A DNA stretch of 10,384 bases from Candidatus Troglogloeales bacterium (GCA_005239595.1 SBBT01000168.1:1-10384); one strand, 5' to 3'. Counted from the stretch's first letter, positions 1 to 7,115 are shown. Numbers and translations are program-made. Notes: a model not told the origin generated them from the sequence alone.

Positions 1-24
1 AATCTATTCTGAACCTTAAAAAGG

Positions 25-50
25 AGAGTCTTTCAACAACCTGATAGACT
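25..50. repeat. Possible insertion-sequence terminus
   Basis: The segment contains GTCTTTCAACAACCTGATAG. It resembles, from memory, the TTTTTCAACAGCCTG-like termini found on some transposable elements of the IS1182/IS5 kind. If real, the element would lie to the left, outside the window, and its insertion would explain why the short minus-strand frame loses protein-like character at about this point. No second end, target duplication or transposase is visible, so this is a weak call. Confidence 0.15.
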
Positions 51-173
51 ATTACATTTTAATGCCTGGCGTGCCGAATCACGATAATTGCCCTCCCAGG
101 AATCCGGAGAAAAATGCTTGATCTCTTTATAGGCTTTCTTTACGCTGGTCATCGTTGTTGTCGCTAACAGCAT
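33..173 (-). pseudogene. Possible 5' remnant of an unidentified gene (46 codons)
   Basis: A 46-codon frame starts at ATG 173, with a second in-frame ATG at 152, and ends with TGA at 33-35. From the second ATG the peptide reads MTSVKKAYKEIKHF followed by SPDSWEGNYRDSARQALK. It has the mixed charged and aromatic composition of real protein rather than noise. The last residues, after codon 39 or so, look unrelated, and the DNA there resembles an insertion-sequence terminus. One reading is that an upstream-truncated gene starts here and was cut near base 60. The SPxSWEGNYRxSARQALK stretch vaguely recalls the N-terminus of some transposases, but I cannot confirm a family. It could also be a chance frame. 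Confidence 0.2.
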
Positions 174-312
174 GGGGTAGCTCCTCTCGGGTTAAAGTCC
201 AATCAACTGGCTCGTTACGGTACCCCATTCCTTTCCCCTGACACAAAATATGATACGCTACCCTTGCCATATCTGGCTTGCCAGTATTGCATTCTTGTGT
301 TAAGAAATATTC

Positions 313-837
313 ATGATCCGTGGAACTGACTTCACCTATGACGTGATCGATACTCCGTGCGGTCCCTGTTGGCTGGTGACCTCTTCGGGCGGCCTCTCTT
401 TTCTCGTCTGGAAGAGAAGCAAAGAAGCGTTCCTTGCCGAAATTCAAAATCGTGTCGGCAGGATGAAAGAGGGGCGTTCCATAATGCTTGACCGATGGCA
501 CGATGCGTTGGTCCGCTATTTTAACGGGGAGCGTGTCTGCCTGGATGGGCCGATCTCCCTGTTGGTCGGCACCCCCTTTCAGCAAAAAGTCTGGGTAAAA
601 CTGAAAGAGATCCCCTATGGGGAGACCCGAAGCTATCAATGGGTTTCCAACCAACTGGGGATGGCGCGCGGCGCGCGCGCGATCGGATCGGCCTGCCGGG
701 AAAATCCGCTGCCGGTGATCTTCCCCTGTCATCGGGTCGTGCGTCAGGACGGCGCGTTGGGGGGCTATTCAGGCGGGGTTTACATTAAAAAAATGCTTCT
801 TGGGACGGAACATGGCGATACCGGGCGCAAGCCATAG
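313..837 (+). CDS. ogt: Methylated-DNA--[protein]-cysteine S-methyltransferase (O6-alkylguanine-DNA alkyltransferase)
   Basis: This 174-residue suicide repair protein transfers the alkyl group from O6-alkylguanine (and O4-alkylthymine) in DNA to its own cysteine, in the cytoplasm. The length fits single-domain Ogt/MGMT proteins. The N-terminal region (about 1-85) is the variable ribonuclease-H-like part. The conserved DNA-binding domain (about 86-165) shows GTPFQQKVW at 86-94, the helix-turn-helix with YGETRSY at 102-108, the arginine-finger segment ARAIGSA (R122), N131, and the active site PCHRV at 138-142 with acceptor Cys139, followed by GGYSGG at 150-155. All key residues are present, so it should be active. 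The ATG at 313 is the first start after an in-frame TAA at 301-303, but the ribosome binding site is weak. Its last 26 bases overlap the malic enzyme gene, so the two are probably cotranscribed. No Ada-type regulatory domain is attached. Confidence 0.95.
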   Translation: MIRGTDFTYDVIDTPCGPCWLVTSSGGLSFLVWKRSKEAFLAEIQNRVGRMKEGRSIMLDRWHDALVRYFNGERVCLDGPISLLVGTPFQQKVWVKLKEIPYGETRSYQWVSNQLGMARGARAIGSACRENPLPVIFPCHRVVRQDGALGGYSGGVYIKKMLLGTEHGDTGRKP

Positions 838-2227
838 TTTTACGCTTCGGCTAAAGCTGAAGAACCGGATTGGAATGATCGGACAGGCGACCTCCGCCAT
901 TGGCAGGGCCGGAGGAGATATCGGTTCGATTGACATCGTCCATGTGAAGCCGAATCAGGTAATCAGGGATATTGTCGTCAACGCGCGGGATGAAACGCAT
1001 GTCGATGAAATTGTAGAGGCGGTACGGAAAATCAAGGGGATCCATATTGTCGATGTTTCTGACCGGACCTTTCTCATCCATCAAGGAGGGAAAATCGAGA
1101 TCGCCAATAAAATCCCGCTTCATACCCGGGATGACCTCTCAAGGGTCTACACCCCTGGCGTGGCGCGGGTCTCGATGGCCATTTATCGGGAACCGGAGAA
1201 GGCCTATACCTTAACCATTAAAAAGAACAGCGTGGCGGTGGTGACCGACGGATCGGCCGTTTTAGGCCTGGGCAACCTTGGGCCGGAAGCGGCGATGCCG
1301 GTTATGGAAGGAAAGGCGATGCTCTTTAAGGAATTTGCCGGCATCGATGCCTTTCCAATCTGTCTCGCCACACAAGATCCGAAGGAAATCGTCGAGACCA
1401 TCATCCGGATCTCTCCCTGTTTTGGCGGAATTCACCTGGAGGATATTTCTTCCCCGCGGTGTTTTGAGGTAGAGCGACGATTGAAGGAAGCGCTGGAGAT
1501 CCCCATTTTTCATGATGATCAGCACGGTACCGCCGTGGTGGTTTTGGCCGCTTTGTTGAATGCCGTGAAGGTTGTGAAGAAGCCCCTCTCAAGATTAAAG
1601 GTGGTGGTCTGCGGCACAGGCGCCGCCGGGATCGCCACGATCGATATCCTTCTGTCCGCCGGCGTGCAAGAGATTATCGGTTGTGATCGGGTTGGCATCC
1701 TCCATCCCGGCCGCCGGACGGGGATGAATCCGATCAAGCTCCAGTACGCAAGGCGTACCAATCCTCTCAAACGGAAAGGAACACTGGAAGACGCCCTGGA
1801 GGGGGCGGATCTCTTCATCGGGCTCTCCAGCCCGGGGATATTACATCCGTCCGCCCTCAAGAAAATGGCTTCGGATCCGATTATCTTCGCGCTGGCCAAT
1901 CCCACGCCGGAGATCATGCCGGAGGAGATAGAGGGAAAGGCGAGAATTATCGCCACCGGCCGATCAGACTATCCCAACCAGATTAACAATGTCCTGGCCT
2001 TCCCCGGTATCTTCCGGGGGTGCCTCGATGTCCGGGCCCTGGAGATTAACCAGGAGATGAAACTTGCTGCAGCCCACGCGATCGCCTCGGTTATTTCAAA
2101 AGATGCCCTTTCGGAGGACTACATCGTTCCAGCCGTTTTCAATCGGAAGGTCGCCAGGATGGTGGCACAAGCGGTGATCAAGGCTGCCATCAAAACAGGC
2201 GTCGTCCGTAAGAGAAAAACCCCTTAA
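812..2227 (+). CDS. NAD-type malic enzyme with N-terminal ACT domain
   Basis: This 471-residue cytoplasmic enzyme oxidatively decarboxylates malate to pyruvate and CO2, linking the TCA cycle to pyruvate. Residues about 10-80 form an ACT domain (SFTLRLKLKNRIGMIGQAT onward), a small-molecule-binding regulatory fold seen on a subset of bacterial malic enzymes; its ligand is unknown here. The catalytic part shows VYTPGVA with the catalytic tyrosine Y113, the VTDGSAVLGLGNLG motif, EGKAMLFKEFAGIDAFPI with the catalytic lysine K168, LEDI (E210, D211) and IFHDDQHGTAV for metal binding. The dinucleotide fold is GTGAAGIA at 268-275, with an acidic residue after the second strand (GCDR) that favours NAD over NADP. 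The C-terminal SDYPNQINNVLAFPGIFRG motif is intact. A TTG at 800 would add four residues; ATG 812 is preferred because GGGACGG lies just upstream. The gene overlaps the end of ogt, and its stop shares TTAA with the convergent znuB gene. There is no C-terminal phosphotransacetylase domain, unlike MaeB. Confidence 0.95.
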   Translation: MAIPGASHSFTLRLKLKNRIGMIGQATSAIGRAGGDIGSIDIVHVKPNQVIRDIVVNARDETHVDEIVEAVRKIKGIHIVDVSDRTFLIHQGGKIEIANKIPLHTRDDLSRVYTPGVARVSMAIYREPEKAYTLTIKKNSVAVVTDGSAVLGLGNLGPEAAMPVMEGKAMLFKEFAGIDAFPICLATQDPKEIVETIIRISPCFGGIHLEDISSPRCFEVERRLKEALEIPIFHDDQHGTAVVVLAALLNAVKVVKKPLSRLKVVVCGTGAAGIATIDILLSAGVQEIIGCDRVGILHPGRRTGMNPIKLQYARRTNPLKRKGTLEDALEGADLFIGLSSPGILHPSALKKMASDPIIFALANPTPEIMPEEIEGKARIIATGRSDYPNQINNVLAFPGIFRGCLDVRALEINQEMKLAAAHAIASVISKDALSEDYIVPAVFNRKVARMVAQAVIKAAIKTGVVRKRKTP

Positions 2228-3057
2228 CTTGCCGCTGGATTCTTCCTTCTTCGCTTAGGTGAAAAGAGAACCGAGAAGAGAAAAAAGGCGGTCGCAATAA
2301 GGACGATGGTCGCCCCGGAGGGAATGTCCAGCCAGTAGGAGACGAGCACTCCCGTCCAGGAGGCAAGAATACCCACACAGGCTGAAATAAGCATCATGGA
2401 CCAGATGTGTCGCGCCCATTGCTGGGCCGCCGCCGCAGGGATAACCAGAAGGGCGAAGACCAGAAGGGCCCCCACCGCCTTCAGCGAGATGATAATCGTA
2501 AGGGCAATCAGGTTCAGCAGCAGCAGAAAAAGATTTTTGGCCGGTATGCCGCTTGCCTCCGCCATCTCCTGGTCAAACGAGATAAAATGGAACTCTTTAT
2601 AAAAAAGGGTGATGACAAAAAGAATGACCGCGGAGAGAAGCAGGATGATAGTGAGGTCCCCCCGCGTGACCGACAAAATGCTTCCGAAAAGGTAGCCATA
2701 GACCTCCGGGTTATAGCCTTTCATCAGACCGATGAAAAGTATCGCCAACGCCATCGTCAGGGTATAGAAAATGCCGATCGGCACGTCGGGTTTCATCTTG
2801 CCGCTCTGCTGAAGGAGGCCGGTCACAAAAACGGTGGCCAGCCCGAAGAGAATGGCCATTCCGAGCGGGGGGGCGCCGATTAAAAAGGCAAGGGTTACGC
2901 CGGCAAAGGCGGCGTGTGCCGTTCCCGCCCCGATAAAAGAGAGCCCCTTTAGCACTACAAACACCCCGACTACCGCGCAAACCAGACCGATGAAAAAGGA
3001 GGAGACAAAGGCCCGCTGCATGAATCCATAAGAGAACATTTCAAAGAGGGCGTTCAT
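2224..3057 (-). CDS. znuB: Zinc ABC transporter permease (ABC-3 family)
   Basis: This 277-residue integral inner-membrane protein forms the channel of a high-affinity zinc (possibly manganese) importer with the ATPase and binding protein encoded just upstream. It is rich in hydrophobic helices at roughly 17-36, 53-80, 93-112, 135-153, 176-211, 218-241 and 248-266, giving about eight membrane segments, the usual number for ABC-3 permeases. Family hallmarks include AHAAFAGV at 47-54 (usually SHAALAGV), the central LKAVGALLVFALLVIPAA at 192-209 and the late SYWLDIPSGATIVL at 240-253. The C-terminus is short and basic. Its ATG overlaps the znuC stop by 4 bases (ATGA), indicating translational coupling. 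The stop codon is embedded in the same TTAA as the stop of the convergent malic enzyme gene. The metal specificity rests on the binding protein and is an inference. Confidence 0.93.
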   Translation of the reverse strand: MNALFEMFSYGFMQRAFVSSFFIGLVCAVVGVFVVLKGLSFIGAGTAHAAFAGVTLAFLIGAPPLGMAILFGLATVFVTGLLQQSGKMKPDVPIGIFYTLTMALAILFIGLMKGYNPEVYGYLFGSILSVTRGDLTIILLLSAVILFVITLFYKEFHFISFDQEMAEASGIPAKNLFLLLLNLIALTIIISLKAVGALLVFALLVIPAAAAQQWARHIWSMMLISACVGILASWTGVLVSYWLDIPSGATIVLIATAFFLFSVLFSPKRRRKNPAAS

Positions 3058-3854
3058 CCGGCGTGGGTATCGCTCACAATGACGTAAGGCATCTTCTCCC
3101 GTTGTGTCAGAAGGACGTCCTTGCCGTAGATCAAAGAGAGGGTTTCCTGACAGAGGACCGACTCTGGTGGTCCTTTCGCATAAAGACGGGTTTTAAGAAA
3201 AATCAAGGTATTGGCCAGGGGGCTGATGATGTTGATATCATGGGTCACAAAGAGGATGGTTAAGCGGTAGGTTTGATGCAGCTGTTGAATCAAGTCCATT
3301 AAGCGATGCTGGGTGGCGGCGTCAATGCCAGAGGTCGGCTCGTCCAGTAGAAGAATTTTAGGACGTTGCGCCAGGGCGCGGGCGATTAAGACCCGCTGCT
3401 GCTGACCGCCCGAGAGATTTCCAAAAGGGATATCGCGCCGATCCAGCATGTCGACCGCCTTCAGCGATTCGAGCACAATTTCCCGATCGGCCTGGGCCGG
3501 ACGCCGAATGAGTCCTAATGCGCCGTAACGCCCCATCAGGGCCACCTCCCAAGCGGTAATCGGATAGTCGGGATCGGTTCGCTCCTTTTGCGGCAGATAA
3601 CCGATCCGGGCCCGGTGATGGCAACGAAGCTGCTCGCAGGCGCAATCAAAAATCTGAAGGATTCCCTCCGACGGATGGATCAGACCCAGGATTCCCTTGA
3701 GAAAGGTGGTTTTTCCAGAGCCGTTGGGACCGATGAGGCCGACAAATTCCCCCTCTGATATGTCGAGGGTGATCTTATCCAAGGCAACCCGGTCGGCATA
3801 AACGAAGGTCGCCCCCGAAAATCGGACAATCGGTTTTCCAAGGATACTATTCAT
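3054..3854 (-). CDS. znuC: Zinc ABC transporter ATP-binding protein
   Basis: This 266-residue cytoplasmic ATPase powers the metal importer. All nucleotide-binding motifs are present: Walker A GPNGSGKTT at 42-50, Q-loop in GYLPQK (Q89), ABC signature LSGGQQQR at 147-154, Walker B ILLLDEP at 167-173 followed by the D-loop SGID, and the switch histidine in FVTHD (H205). The sequence is typical of the zinc/manganese branch (YPITAWEVALMGRYG at 98-112). A small cluster CACEQLRCHH at 71-80 after the first nucleotide-binding strand is a mild local peculiarity and may not matter. The start codon directly abuts the znuA stop (TAGATG), so ribosomes likely re-initiate. The end overlaps znuB by 4 bases. 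There is no recognisable strong ribosome binding site, consistent with coupling. Confidence 0.95.
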   Translation of the reverse strand: MNSILGKPIVRFSGATFVYADRVALDKITLDISEGEFVGLIGPNGSGKTTFLKGILGLIHPSEGILQIFDCACEQLRCHHRARIGYLPQKERTDPDYPITAWEVALMGRYGALGLIRRPAQADREIVLESLKAVDMLDRRDIPFGNLSGGQQQRVLIARALAQRPKILLLDEPTSGIDAATQHRLMDLIQQLHQTYRLTILFVTHDINIISPLANTLIFLKTRLYAKGPPESVLCQETLSLIYGKDVLLTQREKMPYVIVSDTHAG

Positions 3855-4751
3855 CTAGCGCCCCATCAGGGCAAGAATAAGGGTTTCAACATTGTGCCGG
3901 ATAAAGGCAAGGTAATGGTCGGTTCCAGCGATGGCGCCCGGCAAGGGGGAGAGAACGATCACCCTGGCGCCCGTCTCTTCAGAGAGCATTTTGGGAACCT
4001 TTGCACTAAGCTGAGGTTCGGAGACAATGACCTTGATCTTCTCGTTTCGGATTCTTCTGATAAGGACCCCCATCTGTTTTGCTGATGGCTCCGATCCCGC
4101 CTGCATAATATTCCCCCGAATCATAAAGCCAAACCGGCGGGCGAAATAAGGCCATGCCGGGTGATGCGTGATGATCTTTCGGTTGTGCAACAAAGCGGCG
4201 CGATTTAACAAATCCGCCGTCAACTTTTCCAATTCCAAAATATAACGTGATTGGTTCTGAAGATAGTCCTCCCGATGGGCTGGGTCAAGCCGGATTAAAT
4301 GCTCCGTAATCGGCCTGATCATCATTTTGGCGTTTTCGGGGTCGAGCCAGATATGAGGGTTGGCATGTGGTGGGCCGTGGACATGCTCATGCCCATTTTC
4401 ATCTTTAATTAAGGGGACCCCTTCGGAGGTGGTTACCACAGCCAGATCTTTCCGGTCGGCGTTTTGAATGAGGGAGTCGATCCATACCTCCAATCCAAGA
4501 CCGATCTTCAGAAGAAGCCTTGCCTCCCTCACCGCCATCACATCGCTTGGCCTGGGCGTATAGGCGTGTTCGCTTTCAAGGCCGCGAATGAGTGATGTGA
4601 CTGTCACATGATCTCCCCCGATCTCCTCCGCAAAGTCCTTTAAGACCGGCAGCGTGACCACAATCGGGAGCGGCTCGGAAAAAGAGGGGGAGGCAGCCAA
4701 AAGGCAGAAACTGACTGCCCATAACAGACCCCCCTTACCAGCAGATGCCAT
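3855..4751 (-). CDS. znuA: Periplasmic zinc-binding protein of the ABC transporter
   Basis: This 298-residue protein captures zinc in the periplasm and delivers it to the ZnuB permease. The N-terminus (K6, then LLWAVSFCLLAASPSF) is a Sec signal peptide, probably cleaved near residue 26; Cys17 lacks a lipobox context. Candidate metal ligands of cluster A-I (cluster 9) binding proteins are visible: E61-H62 in SEHAYTPRPSD, H133 in NPHIWLDPENA, H197 in THHPAWPYFARRFG and D278 in GTDHY. Three histidines point to zinc rather than manganese, whose sites usually replace one with glutamate. A short histidine-rich loop (HEHVHGPPHANPH, 121-133) replaces the long loop of enterobacterial ZnuA. The start lies inside the end of the upstream dehydrogenase gene, a 17-base overlap, with no strong ribosome binding site. 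No Zur operator can be assigned because the upstream DNA is coding. Confidence 0.93.
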   Translation of the reverse strand: MASAGKGGLLWAVSFCLLAASPSFSEPLPIVVTLPVLKDFAEEIGGDHVTVTSLIRGLESEHAYTPRPSDVMAVREARLLLKIGLGLEVWIDSLIQNADRKDLAVVTTSEGVPLIKDENGHEHVHGPPHANPHIWLDPENAKMMIRPITEHLIRLDPAHREDYLQNQSRYILELEKLTADLLNRAALLHNRKIITHHPAWPYFARRFGFMIRGNIMQAGSEPSAKQMGVLIRRIRNEKIKVIVSEPQLSAKVPKMLSEETGARVIVLSPLPGAIAGTDHYLAFIRHNVETLILALMGR

Positions 4752-6057
4752 GATAGTTTTCAGGCGTGCCGGAAATGTTGGGGATGATTCGCACCAGGTC
4801 CAGGATGATCCGGCGAGAGTCTTCCATGTATGGTTTTAAAACCTCCTTAAATTCTGGCGAGCGGTTGCCGATAACGATCACCTCGGCCTCCTGGATCACC
4901 TTCTCGATATCCGAAGACATCAGCGAGGAAATATGCGGAATCTCCTTTTCGATATATTCCTTATTTGCGCCAAATATTTTTGCCAGCGAGACGTTGGAAT
5001 CGTAGATTTTGACCCAGCACCCCTTTCCGATCAGGGCCTCTACCAGCGTCACCATGGGACTCTCCCGCAGGTCATCGGTTCCGGCTTTAAAGCTTAAGCC
5101 GAGTATGCAGATCTTTTTCTTCCTGGTGTCAAGAATCATGTCGACCACCCGCTGAACATGCAGCCGGTTGCTCTCCAGCAATGCGTTTAGAACCGGCAGG
5201 CCGACATCCATCTCCTTCGCCCGATACAACAGGGCTCGCAGATCTTTTGGGAGGCAAGAGCCGCCAAAGGCAAAGCCGGGTTTAAGATAAGTGGTGGAAA
5301 TATTGAGTTTTGTGTCGCGTGCAAACAGCTCCATCACGGGGTGACTGTCGATACCGAGGCCTTTACAGAACACCCCCATCTCGTTGGCGAAGGCCACTTT
5401 TAAGGCATGAAAGCTATTGCAGGCATATTTGACCGCTTCGGCGACCTCAATGCTGGTTCTCTCCAGGGGGGCATCCAGATGCTGATAAAGCTCCGCCACC
5501 CGATCGCCTCCCTTGGCCGTTCTCTGGCCGATGATCGTCAATGGGGGATGGTAGAAGTCATGGACGGAGCTTCCTTCTCGAAGGAACTCCGGGTTAAAAC
5601 AGAGATCAAAGTCAATATCGACCCGCTTTCCGGAGGACTTCGTTAAAAGGGAAACGACATGGTCGCGAATGGTTCCGGGAAGAACGGTGCTTCGGAGTAC
5701 CAGGCAATGATACGTCTCTTTTTGCCTTAAAGCCTCTCCGATCTGTCGGCAGACGGCCATGACAATTTCCAGGTTAAGACTCCCATTGCTGTTGCTCGGC
5801 GTGCCGACGCAAATGAGGCTGATATCGGTGTTGAGAATGGCTGAAAGGTGATCCGTTGTGGCGGAAAGCCGGCCGCCACGCACCTCGTCTCCAATGATCT
5901 GATCGATTTCCTCTTCGATGATGGGGCTTCTGCCGGAATTGATGATATCCACCTTGTTGCGATTGACATCCACGCCCCATACCTGGTGGCCGGCCTTCGC
6001 CAGGCAGCCGGCGGTGACACAGCCAACATATCCTAAACCAAACAGACTTACTTTCAT
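4735..6057 (-). CDS. algD: GDP-mannose 6-dehydrogenase (AlgD-type nucleotide-sugar dehydrogenase)
   Basis: This 440-residue cytoplasmic enzyme belongs to the UDP-glucose/GDP-mannose dehydrogenase family, which oxidises the C6 alcohol of a nucleotide sugar to an acid using NAD. It begins with the Rossmann motif FGLGYVG at 6-12, followed by VDVN at 29-32. ICVGTPS, LRSTVLPGT and NPEFLREGS follow. The catalytic cysteine is C268 in GFAFGGSCLPKDLRAL, the position I recall for Pseudomonas AlgD. The C-terminal LGLSFKAGTDDLRESP (319-334), GANKEYIEKEIPHISSL and the terminal GICW also match AlgD as I remember it, which favours GDP-mannose to GDP-mannuronate over UDP-glucose. AAGGA at 6065-6069 is a suitable ribosome binding site. 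The start overlaps the upstream glycosyltransferase stop by 4 bases. No other alginate genes lie nearby, so the polymer is unknown. Confidence 0.9.
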   Translation of the reverse strand: MKVSLFGLGYVGCVTAGCLAKAGHQVWGVDVNRNKVDIINSGRSPIIEEEIDQIIGDEVRGGRLSATTDHLSAILNTDISLICVGTPSNSNGSLNLEIVMAVCRQIGEALRQKETYHCLVLRSTVLPGTIRDHVVSLLTKSSGKRVDIDFDLCFNPEFLREGSSVHDFYHPPLTIIGQRTAKGGDRVAELYQHLDAPLERTSIEVAEAVKYACNSFHALKVAFANEMGVFCKGLGIDSHPVMELFARDTKLNISTTYLKPGFAFGGSCLPKDLRALLYRAKEMDVGLPVLNALLESNRLHVQRVVDMILDTRKKKICILGLSFKAGTDDLRESPMVTLVEALIGKGCWVKIYDSNVSLAKIFGANKEYIEKEIPHISSLMSSDIEKVIQEAEVIVIGNRSPEFKEVLKPYMEDSRRIILDLVRIIPNISGTPENYHGICW

Positions 6058-7052
6058 GTCGTTTTCCTTGTTATGAGGTGTTTTTCAATTTGATCGGACA
6101 ATTTCTCCTTTATAGCAATCCAAGTTTTCTTTTTTTCGTTTAATAGCGAAACGATCTCTTCTTTATATGTAGCATGATTCTTCCTCATTTCCAAAATGGC
6201 AGCCAGAATCCCATCCGGCGTATTATCGACAAACAGGGTTCCTTTATAAAAGGTTTTCTTTAGAATTCCCCAGTCAGACGTAATGACCGGCTTGCCTAAA
6301 TAGGCCGCCTCGTAAGCGCCTCGCTGCATGGTGTTGTCTCTTGTGGTCAGAACAACGATACAATCGGAAGCAACCAGCAGCCCCGCATAGGCGTCGGTCG
6401 AAAGAAAATCGGTAAATTGCACGTGCGGTAGATTGTAGTTTGTTCTTCTTCGCCTTTTTTTGGCCTGTTTCAGGCTTCCGGTAATATAAAATTGGATATC
6501 GGACAATTTCTTTGCCGCCATCATGAAATTCTCCAGCGGTTCATCATCCGAGAAGGTGTTAATCAAGGTGATCGTAAACCCGCTTTTTTTGTGAGGCAGT
6601 CTGACGTGGGGAAACTCAACCGGAACATCGGTTACAATTGTGACCGGCGCCCCCCAGGAATCAATGATGGCCTTGAGAAAATCGTTTGTGACGATGGTTG
6701 TGATCGCCCGTCTTGAAAAAAACCTGTGGATAAAGGAGACCCGTTTCCATCGTTCTCCCAAAAGGGCCATCGTATGAGAGTCGATGATATACCCTGCCGG
6801 GAAGAGACAGGTATATACGTATACTGGAAAACAGGCCGTGGTGGGCGGGGCCATGATAAAGACCACGTCAGGTCTCTCCCTTAATAAGATTGTCAGGGTT
6901 TTTACAGTTTGAAACAGATATTTAAAGAGTATCGTGAAATAATTGCTCCCAAAAAAGGGGGCATAGACCATATACGATTTTCCGCAAAACTCCCTGGCGA
7001 TATTATCGCTCCTGCTGCAATAAGGGGCCCAGGAAACAAATACAACCTTCAT
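6054..7052 (-). CDS. Glycosyltransferase, probable GT-B fold (GT4-like)
   Basis: This 332-residue protein probably transfers a sugar from a nucleotide donor during surface polysaccharide assembly, acting at the cytoplasmic face of the membrane. The N-terminal half (about 1-150) carries KVVFVSWAPYCSRSD, a hydrophobic segment near 62-90 (DVVFIMAPPTTACFPVYVYT) and IIDSHT at 89-94. The C-terminal half shows the donor-site pattern MQRGAYEAAYLGKPVITSDWG at 242-262, with E248 and the GKPVI turn typical of GT4-like enzymes. A basic run KKRRRRTNY sits at 198-206. It is followed immediately, with a 4-base overlap, by the AlgD-type dehydrogenase, so it may use or act beside a uronic acid donor. The gene is more AT-rich than its neighbours, as surface polysaccharide genes often are. 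The exact sugar and linkage cannot be read from sequence. Confidence 0.78.
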   Translation of the reverse strand: MKVVFVSWAPYCSRSDNIAREFCGKSYMVYAPFFGSNYFTILFKYLFQTVKTLTILLRERPDVVFIMAPPTTACFPVYVYTCLFPAGYIIDSHTMALLGERWKRVSFIHRFFSRRAITTIVTNDFLKAIIDSWGAPVTIVTDVPVEFPHVRLPHKKSGFTITLINTFSDDEPLENFMMAAKKLSDIQFYITGSLKQAKKRRRRTNYNLPHVQFTDFLSTDAYAGLLVASDCIVVLTTRDNTMQRGAYEAAYLGKPVITSDWGILKKTFYKGTLFVDNTPDGILAAILEMRKNHATYKEEIVSLLNEKKKTWIAIKEKLSDQIEKHLITRKTT

Positions 7053-7075
7053 TGTTTATCCCGCGTGCTTTCTGC

Positions 7076-7102
7076 CGATGACGTCTATCCGTAGACCCAT
7101 CG
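7076..7102 (-). other. Imperfect stem-loop in the gap before the glycosyltransferase gene
   Basis: The 63-base gap 7053-7115 contains a two-part hairpin. The outer arms CGATG (7076-7080) and CATCG (7098-7102) pair. After a small asymmetric internal loop, the inner arms GTCTA (7083-7087) and TAGAC (7092-7096) pair around a four-base loop. On the minus strand it is not followed by a run of T, so it is not a standard intrinsic terminator. It could be an mRNA processing or stability element between the lipoprotein genes and the polysaccharide/zinc genes. I see no good promoter in this gap, so read-through is likely. Confidence 0.35.
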
Positions 7103-7115
7103 CATGCCTGTCGGA

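Larger units (their letters stand above)
1..312. other. Left-edge region without a convincing intact gene
   Basis: This stretch of about 300 bases precedes the first confident gene. It is richer in A and T than the genes to its right. No open frame in it has a recognisable family motif. It holds a short minus-strand frame (33-173) and, near 25-50, a sequence resembling an insertion-sequence terminus; both are listed separately. A second minus-strand frame runs in from the alkyltransferase gene and stops at 127, contributing about 62 codons here, but most of its length is antisense to that gene. A short perfect inverted repeat, CTGGC-TT-GCCAG, lies at 273-284. I see no clear sigma70 promoter for the plus-strand genes, only weak matches. 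Confidence 0.5.

Noticed and set aside
278..306. Possible promoter for the plus-strand genes (TTGCCA, 17 bases, TAAGAA)
   Set aside because: The -10 box matches only three of six consensus positions, so it is too weak to list as a feature, although some promoter must lie in or upstream of this region.
664..681. Alternating GC run that could form Z-DNA or be a repeat
   Set aside because: It encodes the conserved ARGARAIG segment of the alkyltransferase, so codon choice for Ala and Arg explains it.
127..732. A 201-residue minus-strand open frame
   Set aside because: More than two thirds of it is antisense to the clearly real alkyltransferase gene, whose conserved motifs lie on the plus strand. 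Only about 62 codons extend beyond it and they match no family I recognise.
1519..1956. A 145-residue minus-strand frame inside the malic enzyme gene
   Set aside because: It is a shadow of a gene with complete catalytic and cofactor motifs; it has no start signal or recognisable domain.
7083..7096. Intrinsic terminator after the LPP20 gene
   Set aside because: The hairpin is short and has no following T-tract on the minus strand, so it does not meet the usual pattern.
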